A stretch of DNA of 64,000 nt from Papaver somniferum (taxonomy: Eukaryota > Streptophyta > Magnoliopsida > Ranunculales > Papaveraceae). The DNA lies in assembly GCF_003573695.1 (NCBI RefSeq), contig NC_039367.1, positions 159,571,101-159,635,100 on the forward strand, given 5' to 3'. The notes under the pieces are model-generated. The model did no database searches. It saw only the letters and a program-made list of their open reading frames with translations, and was not told the origin of the DNA. Shown here piece by piece: positions 37,058 to 48,377 of this stretch. Position numbers and translations under genes: made by a program. Each line of letters begins with the position of its first letter. The first letter of the stretch is position 1.

Positions 37058-38071
37058 TCACAATAACACAGCACTTAATGCATGCGACGTCGTCGCAAGA
37101 TAGATCAATAACTCTTCTCCTGATTTTGCTTTTTGTAAAATAATTGTATTCATAAGATGTTCTTTGATTCCTTGAAAAGATTTTTCACATTCATCAGTCC
37201 ATTTAAATTTCGCACCCTTCTTGAGTATATCGAAAAAATATTTGCATTTGTCTGATGATCGCGAAATGAATCTCCCCAGCGAAGCTAGAATCCCATTCAA
37301 CTTCTGTACATCTTTTATTGTTGCTGGTGTTGGCATGTCACGCACTGCTTGCACTTTTTCTGGATCAACCTGTATTCCTTCTTTTGATACAATGTAGCCT
37401 AAAAATTCTCCCGATGCAACTCCAATAGTACACTTCTCAGGATTTAATTTAATGTTATACTGCCGCATTTGTTCAAAAATCTCCCTCAGGTCTTGTACAT
37501 GTTCTTTAGCTTCTTTACTCTTTACTAACATGTCATCCACGTATACTTCTAATGTTTTTTGTATCCATTTTGCGAACACCTTCTCAACCATTCTTTGGTA
37601 TGTCGCTCCCTCGTTTCGCAAACCAAATGGCATTTTCGTGTAACAATATAAACCTCTAGGGGCAAAGAAAGCAGTATGTTCTTGATCTTCTTCAGCGATA
37701 GGGATTTGGTTATACCCTTTGTATCCATCTAAAGATGATACCCTATCATTTCCCGCTGCGGATTCCACCATTTGAAGAATATCTGGTAATGGAAAACTAT
37801 CTTTGGGGCAAGCTTTGTTTAAATCAGTGAAATCTATGCAAATCCTGGTTCCTTTGTTTTTCTTTGGGACAACGACCATATTCGCTATCCATTCTGGGTA
37901 TTTAGCTTCTCTTATGATTCCCGCGTCAAGCATTTTCTGTAGTTCTTCTTCTATTTGGGAATGGTAAGTTGTTGTAATTTTTCTTATTCTCTGTTTAAAT
38001 GGTCTCACATTTTTGTTAGTCTCCAACTTGTGGCATGCAATTGATGGATCTATTCCCGGTATCTCATCCAT
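37058..38071 (-). pseudogene. Gypsy reverse transcriptase with start of RNase H
   Basis: A 337-codon open frame covers most of the polymerase domain: IIREAKYPEWIANMVVVPKK, then CIDFTDLNKACPKDSFPLP, then MPFGLRNEGATYQRMV, and the catalytic YVDDMLVKS with both Asp residues intact. Fingers, palm and thumb are present, and the frame stops at 37058-37060 early in the adjoining RNase H (after SHALSAVLL). The wording of the motifs is of Tat type. Enzymatic residues look sound, but upstream frame shifts and the downstream stop separate it from the rest of pol. Confidence 0.92.
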
Positions 38072-38800
38072 GCTTCCTGCGAAAACATCTTTATATCTCG
38101 CAACAAGTTAACAGTTCTTTCTTCTTCTTCCATATCCATTTTGGTTCCAATTCTCAATATTAGAGGTTCCTCTATAGTCGCAACGTTTATTTCTTTTTTT
38201 GGTTCTGTGGCAGTGTAACTGGGTTTAGGTTCTCCCATTGGTGTTGGTTCTTTTATTGTTTTCATAGGTCCTTCTCCTTCTTCCAAAATTTCGCTGGGTA
38301 TTCCTTTGCCTTCTTTTGCCCTTATCATATATACTCTAGATTCTTCTTCTTTCTTTTCTTCCTTTGCCAACTTTCTGCGAAATTGTTTCGTTTTTGCTTG
38401 TCCTTCATAATGCTTTACTTCAATATGATGACATAATTTTGCATTGTCAACATCTCCTCTGATTTCACCTATTCCATTTGGTGTGGGGAATTTAATACAT
38501 TGATGCAACATTGATACCACAGCTTTTATCGCAGTATCCATGGTCTTCCTAATAACATATTATATGGTGATTCCATATCCACCACGCACAACGTTACATG
38601 TTTTTCGATTTCTCCGAATGGAATTCGTACCACTATTTCTCCTTTAGGTTTTGTTGTGGATTTTCCAAAGCCGTGAACAAAATATGTTGAACTGGACATT
38701 TCTTCATCTTTAAATCCCATCCCCCGGAATGCGTGATAAAATATTATATCCACTGAACTTCCTTATCGATTAAAGTTCTGTTCAATATCCATTATCTTGT
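38050..38800 (-). pseudogene. Gypsy protease and linker (frame-shifted)
   Basis: The frame at 38526-38753 carries VDIIFYHAFRGMGF and, near its end, SPYNMLLGRPWI, which match the retropepsin of Tat elements. The active-site region lies just upstream (about 38754-38780), where a one-base shift separates LIDK from GSSVDI. A second frame (38050-38541) gives a charged linker leading to reverse transcriptase. These shifts mean no full Pol polyprotein can be made from this copy. Confidence 0.8.
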
Positions 38801-39170
38801 GGATTTTGTCGTTGTCTCCTTCTCTTTTCGTGTAATAGGCACTGTGATAACCAACGGAGATGTGTGGTTCAAATTTTCTTTTGGTATTTCTGCCGCCATG
38901 AATGTAATTTTTTGTTTTTCCCAATCTTTCAAGGGTGATGTCTTTTATACCGCCATAACTTTCCTTCCTTCAAAATTTCGTTTATATATTCTTCCTTTGA
39001 TATTTTCATGGAATTCATTAATCATCGTTTTTGTTATCATATTACACTCCAATCTTTTGTCATCTTCATTAATTCTATTCATCTTTCTTCTAACTGATTC
39101 ACTGATTTATTTAATCACTTTCTTGATTTGAATATTCTCAACAACAATCTTCAACTTTCGATCTTCAATT
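38801..39170. other. Gag remnant or leader of the gypsy element
   Basis: Only about 370 bp separate protease from the primer site. The minus strand gives short frames with KDWEKQKITFMAAEI, like the stretch just before Tat protease, but no capsid or zinc-knuckle sequence. The gag gene appears to have been deleted. Confidence 0.6.
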
Positions 39171-39187
39171 CCCTGTTTCTAGCGCCA
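39171..39187 (-). promoter_or_regulatory. Primer-binding site of the gypsy element
   Basis: The minus strand reads TGGCGCTAGAAACAGGG three bases inside the 5' LTR. The TGGCGC start is common for plant gypsy primer sites. Confidence 0.8.
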
Positions 39188-39190
39188 TTA

Positions 39191-39661
39191 TGTAGTTGCA
39201 GGAAATCCCACACTACACCCCTCATATGATTTCATTATTAATCAACTCATTTTAGGTTTATACTCTTAATTTTATTAATCAATCTTTGAATATTCTTACA
39301 AGAAAAGATAAAGAAATCAAGAATGATCTCTGCTCTTGACTTTCTCTCTCCTGTTTACTTGTTTCTTACTCAAAAAAGATCTCTCCCCTCTCTTTACAAC
39401 TTGAACGACTATTTATAGGGAAATACATAGTGGGTGACAGCTAATCTATCCTTTATTTTCGGGTATGATTTGCGACATTCTTGCAACCTTACAAATATTA
39501 ATTTCGCAAGCTCTCTAATTTTCACAGGATTATCACATCTTTCTCGTGATCTTAGGTGACGTCATTTATTATATTCTTCCTGAAATTGTTCTGCGACGCT
39601 ATTGTATTATGTTGTTGATAATTTCGCTGAAATATTGTCGTTGTGAGATTCTGATCCTACA
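39191..39661 (-). repeat. 5' LTR of the gypsy element (471 bp)
   Basis: It begins TGTAGTTGC and ends GATCCTACA on plus, is almost identical to 30558-31027, and is followed by the target duplication GTGTC (39662-39666). ATTTATAGGG near 39412 is a TATA-like candidate read on plus. Confidence 0.92.
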
Positions 39662-39666
39662 GTGTC

Positions 39667-40935
39667 ATAGTATTATTTGTATCACATCTTTGACAACAAT
39701 ACTATGGTGATATGTATCACTCCCCCTTAGTCAATACTTCATCTCGACATGAAAACCGTTCCCCCTTACATAATTATCCGTAAACCATATGTATTTGTAG
39801 TGTCACACTACACATTAATTCTCCCCCTTTTTGTAAATATAAATTGGCAAAGGTACGAAAACTAGTGGGATCCTCATGAAATTTTCATAGAGATACTTGA
39901 TGACCAAAAGACAATACCACATAAACTTATTTAGATGCCATCATAAAGCCGAATCTAAATGCATTCATCAAGGAGTTTATAAAGATACAAGATAACCCCT
40001 ATAATATTACATCGCCACACTCCCCACAAAGATTTGGAAATTAAGCACAAGTTCAAAAAGAACTCTCCCCCATAAAATGTCAATCCCGAAAGAACAACAA
40101 AAGGCGACCTTATTTTCACAAGAAAAGAAGAATTTCTTTGGACATAACCAAGTCACATGGGCACATGAATTTGAGTCCAAAGTATTCAATTGAATTATCC
40201 ACAAAAGAATTCATGATTAATCCAATCAAAATGCATAATTAAATTAACCACAAGAAAACCCATGATTAATTCAATCGGAATTTCACAACTAAATTAACCA
40301 CAATAAAGTGATCAATTCAATTGGACATGATCGTCATAAAAGAACTTACGGAGCAACAACTAAATTGACCACAAGATATTGATCAATTAAATTAGTCATG
40401 ATCAAACATAAGAAAACTTATGGAGCAACACAGTGTATGCACAAAAATGTGGATCGGAGATCGACCAATACTGCGGAATAGACAAGGATTCATTCTATTT
40501 TCCATCACTATTTGCACAATGACATACAATACACTAAATCCTTGTAAAAAAAGTTTTATCCTTTCTTCCATCAAAACAATGACATAAAAGGCTTTAACTC
40601 TTGTAAATTCAAAAGTTTATTCTATCTTCTATTAATGCTTTCATATCGACATAATAGACATAACTTTTGAACAAGTATGGGACAGTCACAGGTTCACGGA
40701 GTTAAACAACATATCCCATAACAATTTGCAATATATAAAATCATAAATATTAAAATTGCAAAAATCATCGTCCAAATAACTTCGAGTTTAAATAAATCAA
40801 TATAAAAACATTGAAGATGAAAAACGTTAGACATAGCTATGTATACTCACAATAATGGTTATTCTAAACCCTAATTATTCTTCTAAAAATATAAAAAGAA
40901 GATTTACTAGACATTGTAGATATTTCTCAGGGAAT
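39667..40935. other. Non-coding part of the SIRE-like interior
   Basis: The interior downstream of the gag region has no pol-related frame. A second CCCCCTTTTTG tract near 39823, like the true polypurine tract, and repeated AATTAACCACAA blocks (about 40240-40390) are visible. It probably replaced or follows a deleted pol. Confidence 0.5.
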
Positions 40936-41334
40936 CTACAGAGAATTACTTCTCGTTATTGAAAAGCCATTGATAATTGGATCATTCAACTCCTCCAAAT
41001 CTCCAGAAATATCAGTTAACTCACTAAGTTCTCTTTTCAGTTCACGCAGAGTGTTCTTTGTTAGAGACAACAGTTGTTCATAGTGAGAGATATCTCTTAT
41101 AGAAGAAATGATCCAAGATTTTAAATCATTTCTTTTACTGATGAAATCCTCCACCATAGCCCTAAAGTTCTTATCGGAATGACAAACAGACAATAGGCAG
41201 TTAGAGGAAGAACCTGGATTATCAGTTGTGTTTTTCGCCTTCCTTTTCTTTGAAGAAGTAATTCCTTCACACAGGTACACATTAACTACTTCTACAACAT
41301 CTCTTTTCGTGGTACCTCTAGTTATAGGGGCCAT
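40936..41334 (-). CDS. Unknown 132-aa ORF in the SIRE-like element
   Basis: The frame starts MAPITRGTTKRDVVEVVNVY. It has a basic segment (SSKKRKAK) and a helical C-terminal part (about residues 70-118, with LRELKRELSEL) that may form a short coiled coil. It lies downstream of gag in the same direction but in another frame. It does not match pol. It could be a remnant of a third ORF or a chance frame; I do not recognise it. Confidence 0.35.
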   Translation of the reverse strand: MAPITRGTTKRDVVEVVNVYLCEGITSSKKRKAKNTTDNPGSSSNCLLSVCHSDKNFRAMVEDFISKRNDLKSWIISSIRDISHYEQLLSLTKNTLRELKRELSELTDISGDLEELNDPIINGFSITRSNSL

Positions 41335-41665
41335 GAGATTGTATCTTTAGAAAAAAAGGTAAATAACATTGATGTTCACAAATGAACATAAGTAGACTTC
41401 AGGATAACAAAACTCTAAAGGACCTTGAAAAGTCTCCATGGTTGATGATCCATTATCAATCTTAACAATAAAATATTTACTTGCTCAATATGGAATAGAA
41501 AAATCAACAAAATATTTACAAAACTTGAATCAACCTTGAAGTAATCCTTATATTTCAAGTCCAAAATAAGGATACGATTTATTACTATGGTTTAGATAGT
41601 AATAGAGAGAACACAGTGTTCACATATTGTGACATTTCAAGTTTTGTGGAGTAAACGGACTTACC

Positions 41666-43171
41666 TCATCTACCTCTGATTCGTTTGGATTTCTGATTGT
41701 ACCCAGGCATCTCTGACTGCATCTCTATAGTTAGCTTCATCTTTTGCATGTCATCTTGAAGTTTGGTGATTCTTTTACAGTTCCTCTTGAATCCCGAACG
41801 CTTACTCTGGGCATGACTTGTACTTCCACAAAAAGAGCAGAGTAAAGAAGATTTACTTTGTCGAGCTGATACCTGTTTATCACAACGCTCAAGTTTGATT
41901 GATCCAAAACCGGTTGGAACAACCGAGTTTGTTGTGCTTACAGTCTTACCTTTGAACCCTAAACCTTGTGTGTTTCCGAAAGCCTTTTGACCAAATAACA
42001 TTGATGAAATTTCGTCTGATCTTCCTGACAACCTGTGCAAGTCACACTTGAGATAATTGAAATCCTTTTCTTTTAGAAATAAGGTTCTGGTGAATTCATC
42101 ATTAAAACAGTCAATCTCAAGAGATTTCACCTGTAGTGATGACTCAAGTTTATTCAACAGTTCTTTCAGTTAAATATTTTTCTGGTGAATTTCTTTAGAT
42201 TTATTCATAAATTCTAGGATCACAGTTTCTGATTCGCATTCCAAACTGGAGTTTGAATAACATGAAACTTCTGCCGAGAAGGCTGAACTTTCCGTACACA
42301 CAATAGTAGTATATGAGACGTTGTGATCTTGAGATTTTTCTTGACTTGAATCATCAGAAGCAATAGAGAGAGAAGAAGATCTCTCGAATATTTTTATTTT
42401 CTTTACCATATCCTTAATCTTTTATGCTATCGGTGATTTATTAGAATCAACATGATTACAACAACATTCATTATCCCATGATAAGTTAGAGGCTTCACTT
42501 GGAATGGTCACATCATTGAACACAGAAGTTCTGACTGCATTCTGATCAAGATCAAGTAATTTAATCTTTCCCACAGGAGTACTTCTGGAAAGAGTTTCAA
42601 GGTTTTTTCCTTCAACGATGGGATGCTTCTTAGAATCATATCTTGATGGAAGCGATCTGAGAATTTTCATCACAATGTCCTTTTCAGGAATTGTCTTACC
42701 CAATGCAAAAGATGCATTAACAATTTCAGACACTTTGTGATTAAACTCATCAAATGAATCTTCATCTGCCATACAAAGGTTTTCCCAATCGGAATTTAGG
42801 TTTTGAAGCGTGGCTTCTTTTTCACTGGTATTTCCTTCGAATACGGTTTCTAAGATATCCCAAGCATCTTTGGACCGAGTGCACGTAGTCACATGGTGCT
42901 GAAGATCTAGGGTAATGGCATGTATGATGGAAGTCAAACCGTCGGAGTTTTTCTTTGCAACAAGTATCTCAGAAGCGTCATATGCACCAATATCCTTAGG
43001 AACGGTCGCATTCCCTACTGCTACAATGGGAGCATCATAGCCATTAACTGCATAAACCCATGATTGAAAATCACGCGCTTGAAGAAAGGCACGCATAGAA
43101 ATTTTCCACCACAAGTAATTTGATCCATCGAAGAATGGTGGTACGTTTATAGAGATATCACCTCTATCCAT
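41666..43171 (-). pseudogene. SIRE-like gag with two in-frame stops
   Basis: The frame starts 50 bp inside the primer site with MDRGDISINVPPFFDGSNYL, a copia Gag N-terminus (UBN2/DUF4219-type) with YLWWKISMRAFL and DAWDILETVFEG. It continues in one frame to 41666 but is cut by stops at 42422-42424 and 42170-42172. Near the end is a zinc knuckle, CSFCGSTSHAQSKR, in which the last Cys of C-x2-C-x4-H-x4-C is Arg. Charged helical stretches follow. The protein would package element RNA if intact; here it cannot be made whole. Confidence 0.85.
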
Positions 43172-43221
43172 ATCAGATCGCTACAAACACAGACTTGTAA
43201 GGTCTTTAACGTGTTTGCCTA

Positions 43222-43232
43222 CTCTGATACCA
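43222..43232 (-). promoter_or_regulatory. Primer-binding site of the SIRE-like element
   Basis: The minus strand reads TGGTATCAGAG two bases inside the 5' LTR, complementary to the 3' end of initiator tRNA-Met as usual in plant copia elements. Confidence 0.93.
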
Positions 43233-43234
43233 AT

Positions 43235-45773
43235 TGAAAATGCGAGGGTCTAACAACCACACCCAACAATTTGTTTGGCGATCTGAGAGGACTTACTCCA
43301 ATACACTTTCTAGAGAATCAACTAGACAGTCAGACTCAATCTAGAATAAAGTATATCAAAGAGTTGAATATCTCTAACTCTTAATTCAATCTGCAATCAG
43401 CAAATACAAATCTGCGAGCCAGATTGAATATAAGAGGAATTACTTGAATGGTACCAAAGACCAATGTTCAAGTGTCAATCAATGTAAATCCCCAACCTAA
43501 GGTTGGATAGTCAAATTGATTGATCTTAACGCACAACCTGTGATATTTCAATTATATAACAAAATATAATGCGGAAAAGAAATAATACAGACACCAAAAT
43601 TTTGTTAACGAGGAAACCGCAAATGCAGAAAAACCCCGGGACCTAGTCCAGATGGAACACCACACTGTATTAATCCGCTACAGACACTAGCCTACTACCA
43701 ATTAACTTCAGACTGGACTGTAGTTAAACCGTAATCAATCTCACACTGAATCAAGGTACAGTTGCGCTCCTTACGTCTTTGATCCCAGCAGGATACTACG
43801 CACTTGATTCCCTTAGCTGATCTCACCCACAACTAAGAGTTGCTATGACCCAAAGTTAAAGACTTGATAAACAAATTTGTCTGACGTATAAAAGTCTATA
43901 GGATTGAATAAATCTGTCTCCCACGGAAATACCCAAGATTTTTTGTTCCGTATTTTGATAAATCAAGGTGAACAAGAACCAATTAACAAATCATGCTTAT
44001 ATTCCCGAAGAACAGCCTAGTATTATCAATCGCCTCACAATATACTTAATCGACTAGCGAAACAAGTTATTGTGGAATCACAAACGATGAGATGAAGGTG
44101 TTTGTGATTACTTTTCTATCTTGCCTATCGGAGATATAAATCTCAAACCAATTTTATAATGGAACTCAATCACGATAGAAACAGCAAGATCATATCACGC
44201 AAATACAAAGAGAATAGTTGGGTCTGGCTTCGCAATCCCAATGAAGTCTTCAAGTCGTTAACCTATAGGATCTCGAGAAGAAACCTAACGTTAAAGGATA
44301 ATCGACTCTAGTTATGCAACTAGTAGCACACATGAGGTGTGGGGATTAGGTTTCCCAGTTGCTAGAGTTCTCATTTATATAGTTTTTAATCAGGGTTTGC
44401 AATCCAAGTTACCTTGGTAACAAAGCATTCAATATTCACTGTTAGATGAAAAACCTGATTCAACCAAGCTAATATCTTTCAACCGTTAGATCGAACTTAG
44501 CTTGTAACACACAAATGAAATGTACCCTGGTTTTGGTTTATGTAACCGTACCCAAATGTGTACACCATGTTGGTTCACAAATAGTTAACTGAGGTTAGCC
44601 ATATGATTACTCTCATATCAAACTTATCCATCTTAACCGCAACTAGTTCAAATGACTCAAATGAAACTAGTTAAAGAGTTGTTCAATTGCTATATTCTCA
44701 TGGATTTATACAAAAAACAATTGAAGCAAAATCGGTTTGATTCACTCGAATCGATACATGAACATTATAGCCACAGTTTGCAAAGATTGCTTTCTTTATT
44801 GATAAATGTTTTAGTTTCATGTACAACCTATTTTAGAAAGTAACCTACTTAAGTATGCGTACGGGTATGCGTACTTAATTAACCGGATTTAAGTTTATTT
44901 TAGTTTTCAAACTCACCAAAAATTCACGGACGTGAACTTTCTGCCGGTATATGTATGGGTATGCGTACTTTAGGTAACCGAATGAGTTTTGTTTTGGTTT
45001 TCAAACTCAGAAAAAATTCACGGACGTGAACTTTCGACAATATGCGTAGGATACGCATACATACCCAGTCTTCTACAACCTTTTTGTATACACACAAATA
45101 TGCATACTTTAGGCTCCCGGTTTTGGACTTATACACTAATGTGCGAACACACTATTCTTATATCCAAAGATGGTTACATGATTCTAAATTCTTTATTTCA
45201 ATCATTGAAACATTCTTCTATAATGACAATAGCCGTTTTCACACACTATTAGCATCAAAGAAATTTTCAAGATATTGAAATAATCATTATCGAAACATTC
45301 CAAGTCTTGCACCGAATGATTGTATCACACAAACCATGTAAGATGTTACTCGGAAATTTTCTCATAATATAAGATGGACTTGATCAAAGCGAAACCTTAC
45401 CAACACATATTTCGAGAACTATGTAAGCGAGATATACTCAACTCGAAATCTCAAATGTGTATAGAGAAAATTATATCGTAACACGACTTATGTTTCAATA
45501 TATGAGATAAAGTAGAAATAGACTTTCCAAGTGATAGATGAGTTTAAGTCTCCACATACCTTTTGTCGATGAAGTTCCACAAGATCTCCTTATTAGTTCT
45601 TCGTCTTCAAGTGATAAGCGTCGTGAAGTCTAAGCTCAACTACACAAACTATGTCCTAGTCCGAGAAATCTATAAATATGATAGAAATCAAGATTTATAG
45701 TTGTAATCATTAACATTGACAAACATGCTTGAGATAGCAACGCATGCGAGTTCGACCGAGAAGTGCTCTAGCA
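43235..45773 (-). repeat. 5' LTR of the SIRE-like element (2539 bp, intact)
   Basis: On the minus strand it starts TGCTAGAGCACTTC at 45773 and ends GCATTTTCA at 43235. It shows in one piece the sequence that is spread over 5504-30314. An inverted pair with AAGTATGCGTACGGGTATGC lies near 44848. Because it has no inserts it serves as the empty-site reference for three of the nested insertions. Confidence 0.93.
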
Positions 45774-45778
45774 TGTAT

Positions 45779-47100
45779 ATAGAGTTAATGTCTCAACCTT
45801 TACTCAATCAATATGTATATAGACACAAGGTCTGTGTACCTAGTTGTTATGAAGAATATTTGGACGATCTCAAATATTAATATCCAATTGTATACAAATA
45901 ATTCAATCTGAATTCTGCCAAGCGGTTAAACTATTTATCTATTTTTCAAAATACGAATTCTACAAAAAACTATTCTTGTAATCGATTACAATTAAGTGAA
46001 TGTCTCTACTTATATTGAATACGTACAAACCTTCTTAAATCAAATTATAAAGATAAACAATATAACGTGCAAAAGGAAAAACATAAAACACCAGAAAATT
46101 TTTTAACGAAGAAAACGCTATGGCAGAAAACTCATGGGACCTCATCCAGATTGAACACCAAACTGTACTAAGCCGCCACATACACTACTAGCCTACTATC
46201 AAACTTCGGACTGGAATGTTGAGACCTAATCCACCGTTTACGTGATTCAGTTACAGTTGCGCTCCTTATGTCTCTTGAACCTCGCAATTTCTACACACTT
46301 GATTCCCTTAGATAACGTCATTTACATCCTAATATTTGCTTTAGTCGAATTGAAGACTTTTGATACCAATCTTCCTCTAACAAATAAGCCTATTTGATTT
46401 CCGGTTATATCAAAAATCAAGGTGTGGAAGTCCATTTGCAACATAAAAAAATAGCAAACCTCACAAATCTAGAACTTATGACTCACGAAGAGTAGCCTAG
46501 ATTCTTAACTACCTCTCAAGAACAATCATCGAAAGATCAACTAAAACTAGTCTTTAGATATCTATGTTGAGGAATCACAAAGTATGAGACGAAGAGAACT
46601 TTGTGATCACTATCTATCTTTCCTTAAAGAGATTACGAGAACCTCGGTAACAGAAAATCAAAATCAGGATTCACGAACTATCAAGGTAAAGATAGTTAGG
46701 TCTGGCTTCACAAATTCCCAAGCGAAGTCTTTTATCCGTAGACCTAAAAAGGTCAATATAGGATGACTCTAGAATCAACTAGGAAACAAAAAGTCATGGA
46801 TTGTATTTTCCAATTGACTAAGATACTATGTTTATAGTTTTCAAATACTATGGTTAACTTGGAATTCAAGACTATATGATTATTTATTTTTGTGTCTTCA
46901 ATAGTAATAAAAATAATAGAACTACTTCTAAAGATATTTTCAAACTTAGTTTTCTTCCATAGTGTAAGAGAATGTTTTAAATTAGAAAGAGTTTCAGCAC
47001 TGCTTCATTATTATGACTTCAAGCAACAAAATTTTCCATAATAGAAGCATACAGTTTATGTTCTTTCCAACATTACATGTATCTTGCATGTCCAACAATT
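45779..47100 (-). repeat. Older, diverged SIRE-type LTR remnant
   Basis: Blocks such as AACGAAGAAAACGCTATGGC, TTCGGACTGGAATG and CACTTGATTCCCTTAG at about 46110-46320 match the same region of the intact LTR (about 43605-43815) with many changes. Further similarity runs to about 46860. Its far end is unclear. The large element may have inserted at the edge of this older one. Confidence 0.7.
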
Positions 47101-47814
47101 TTCTCACTATTGCAAATATTTTCTAACATGATATGAGCACCGGAAAAAACTATTATAGTATGAGTATTATGAGAATCATGAAGAAAAGAAAGATTCCAAC
47201 CATTTATGGTTAACAAGTACTCTATCAGTTATTTCTTGTATATGATCATTACCCTTGTTCTATTAACCCATCTAAATGGAAAAACTAAGAAACTAACTTA
47301 GATCTGTTAAACTTAAATTATTTGGAAAGAACATGTTCCATCAAAAGTATTTGCATTAGTTCCTAAGGAATAAAATAACGTGTTCCATTAAAGGTATTGG
47401 CATTAGTTTCCACAAGAAATAGAACATCTGTATCATGTGTCTTAATAAGATACCTCATGTAATCTTTCTAAAAGTAAGATATAGGCCCTGCAATTCCATG
47501 AGAGGTTAGATTGAATTATTGGGATTGGACGCATAATGAATCTAAACAAAGATAAAATTGACTAAAGATTGACAAACAAGTAGCATGACGTATATATGTC
47601 ATCGATCATAAAATAAATTATATATAAATATGTGTACGTTTATAACAATCGACTCTAAATGTGTATTAAAAACCATATACATACATATCATCTTCTTTGT
47701 TAATCGAAGAAAATTTTCTGATTGGTTTTAAGGATATATTTTCTTTTGTATTTCCCTTAAAGGAACTTTGTTCTACATTGTAATTTTCTCTTTTAAAGAA
47801 ATCTTCGGGCTTGA
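47101..47814. other. AT-rich DNA, no gene recognised
   Basis: No frame of note. Repeated phrases resembling CATTAGTTCC and TGTTCCAT (47330-47420) suggest old LTR or MITE debris. Confidence 0.4.
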
Positions 47815-48108
47815 GTGGGTATGATATCGTATGTTAGAAGGATAGTTTGTATTTTTTTAAGAATTATGGTGGTTATGTCCATAATAATATTATGTGTCAT
47901 TTCTCTGGATCATGATTATATAACGAAATCACAAGGGAAAAAAACATGCATGTTGCTAATCTTACGGATCGTACAATCAATAACAACTTTCATTGTAGGT
48001 ATTTATATCACTATGTTTAAGGAAACCTTGACGGGGCTTGTAAATCGCCAGCAAACCAGAAAAATTCAGCCGAATGATAATAGGATTATGCGAATCAATT
48101 TTTTATGA
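47815..48108 (+). CDS. Unknown small membrane-type ORF 1
   Basis: A 97-codon frame starts MGMISYVRR and carries two hydrophobic spans (about residues 10-31, and 46-67) and a basic tail. Its stop overlaps the start of the next frame (ATGA). I do not recognise the family. It may be a degraded exon or a chance frame in AT-rich DNA. Confidence 0.25.
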   Translation: MGMISYVRRIVCIFLRIMVVMSIIILCVISLDHDYITKSQGKKTCMLLILRIVQSITTFIVGIYITMFKETLTGLVNRQQTRKIQPNDNRIMRINFL

Positions 48109-48377
48109 AAAATAAAATATTTTCACTGATTATAATATCAGTTGTTTCAATTTTCACTAATTGTGTAATAACAAGTGGTTGGGATTATAATCGCACCAGT
48201 GCGACTGATGGGTTAGCTACGACACATTCGTTGTGGATAACACTCTTCTCAATGAATTCAGAATCGCCATTGCAGCTGGTAGTATGTAGGCTGACTTTTT
48301 CTTTTCTAGTTGCTTACAAGTTTGTTGAAACTCTGTGGAAGAAAATTTTTACTCCACCTGTGACTTGTCAGAAGTGA
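48105..48377 (+). CDS. Unknown small membrane-type ORF 2
   Basis: A 90-codon frame overlaps the previous one by four bases. It starts MKNKIFSLIIISVVSIF, which looks like a signal or membrane segment, and has a second hydrophobic span at about residues 57-73 (LVVCRLTFSFLVAYKF). No known motif. The four-base overlap may reflect one decayed gene with a frame shift. Confidence 0.25.
   Translation: MKNKIFSLIIISVVSIFTNCVITSGWDYNRTSATDGLATTHSLWITLFSMNSESPLQLVVCRLTFSFLVAYKFVETLWKKIFTPPVTCQK

Larger units (their letters stand above)
30558..39661 (-). mobile_element. Tat-lineage Ty3/gypsy element, gag missing, pol broken
   Basis: LTRs of 470 and 471 bp (30558-31027 and 39191-39661) flank a primer site at 39171-39187 and a broken pol on the minus strand. 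GTGTC lies on both sides (30553-30557 and 39662-39666). Pol shows the order protease, reverse transcriptase, RNase H, an additional RNase H-like domain, and integrase. Only about 0.4 kb separates the primer site from protease, so gag is essentially absent. An antisense spliced ORF lies between pol and the 3' LTR, a layout known for some Tat (Ogre/Retand-type) elements. The near-identical LTRs suggest a recent insertion, yet the coding region was already damaged. Confidence 0.92.
5504..45773 (-). mobile_element. SIRE/Maximus-like Ty1/copia element, pol lost, split by nested insertions
   Basis: The element reads on the minus strand. Its outer flanks both carry TGTAT (5499-5503 and 45774-45778), a 5-bp target duplication. 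The 5' LTR is 43235-45773, the primer site is 43222-43232 and the polypurine tract is 30315-30329. The 3' LTR is 5504-30314, broken by three insertions. The internal region (30315-43234) is split by a gypsy element at 30558-39661, leaving about 3.8 kb. Only gag-like coding remains; integrase, reverse transcriptase and RNase H are absent, so the element could move only with help. The lineage is inferred from the gag start, the large LTRs and the CCCCCTTTGTC-type tract. After the inserts are removed the two LTRs are about 2504 and 2539 bp. Confidence 0.9.
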
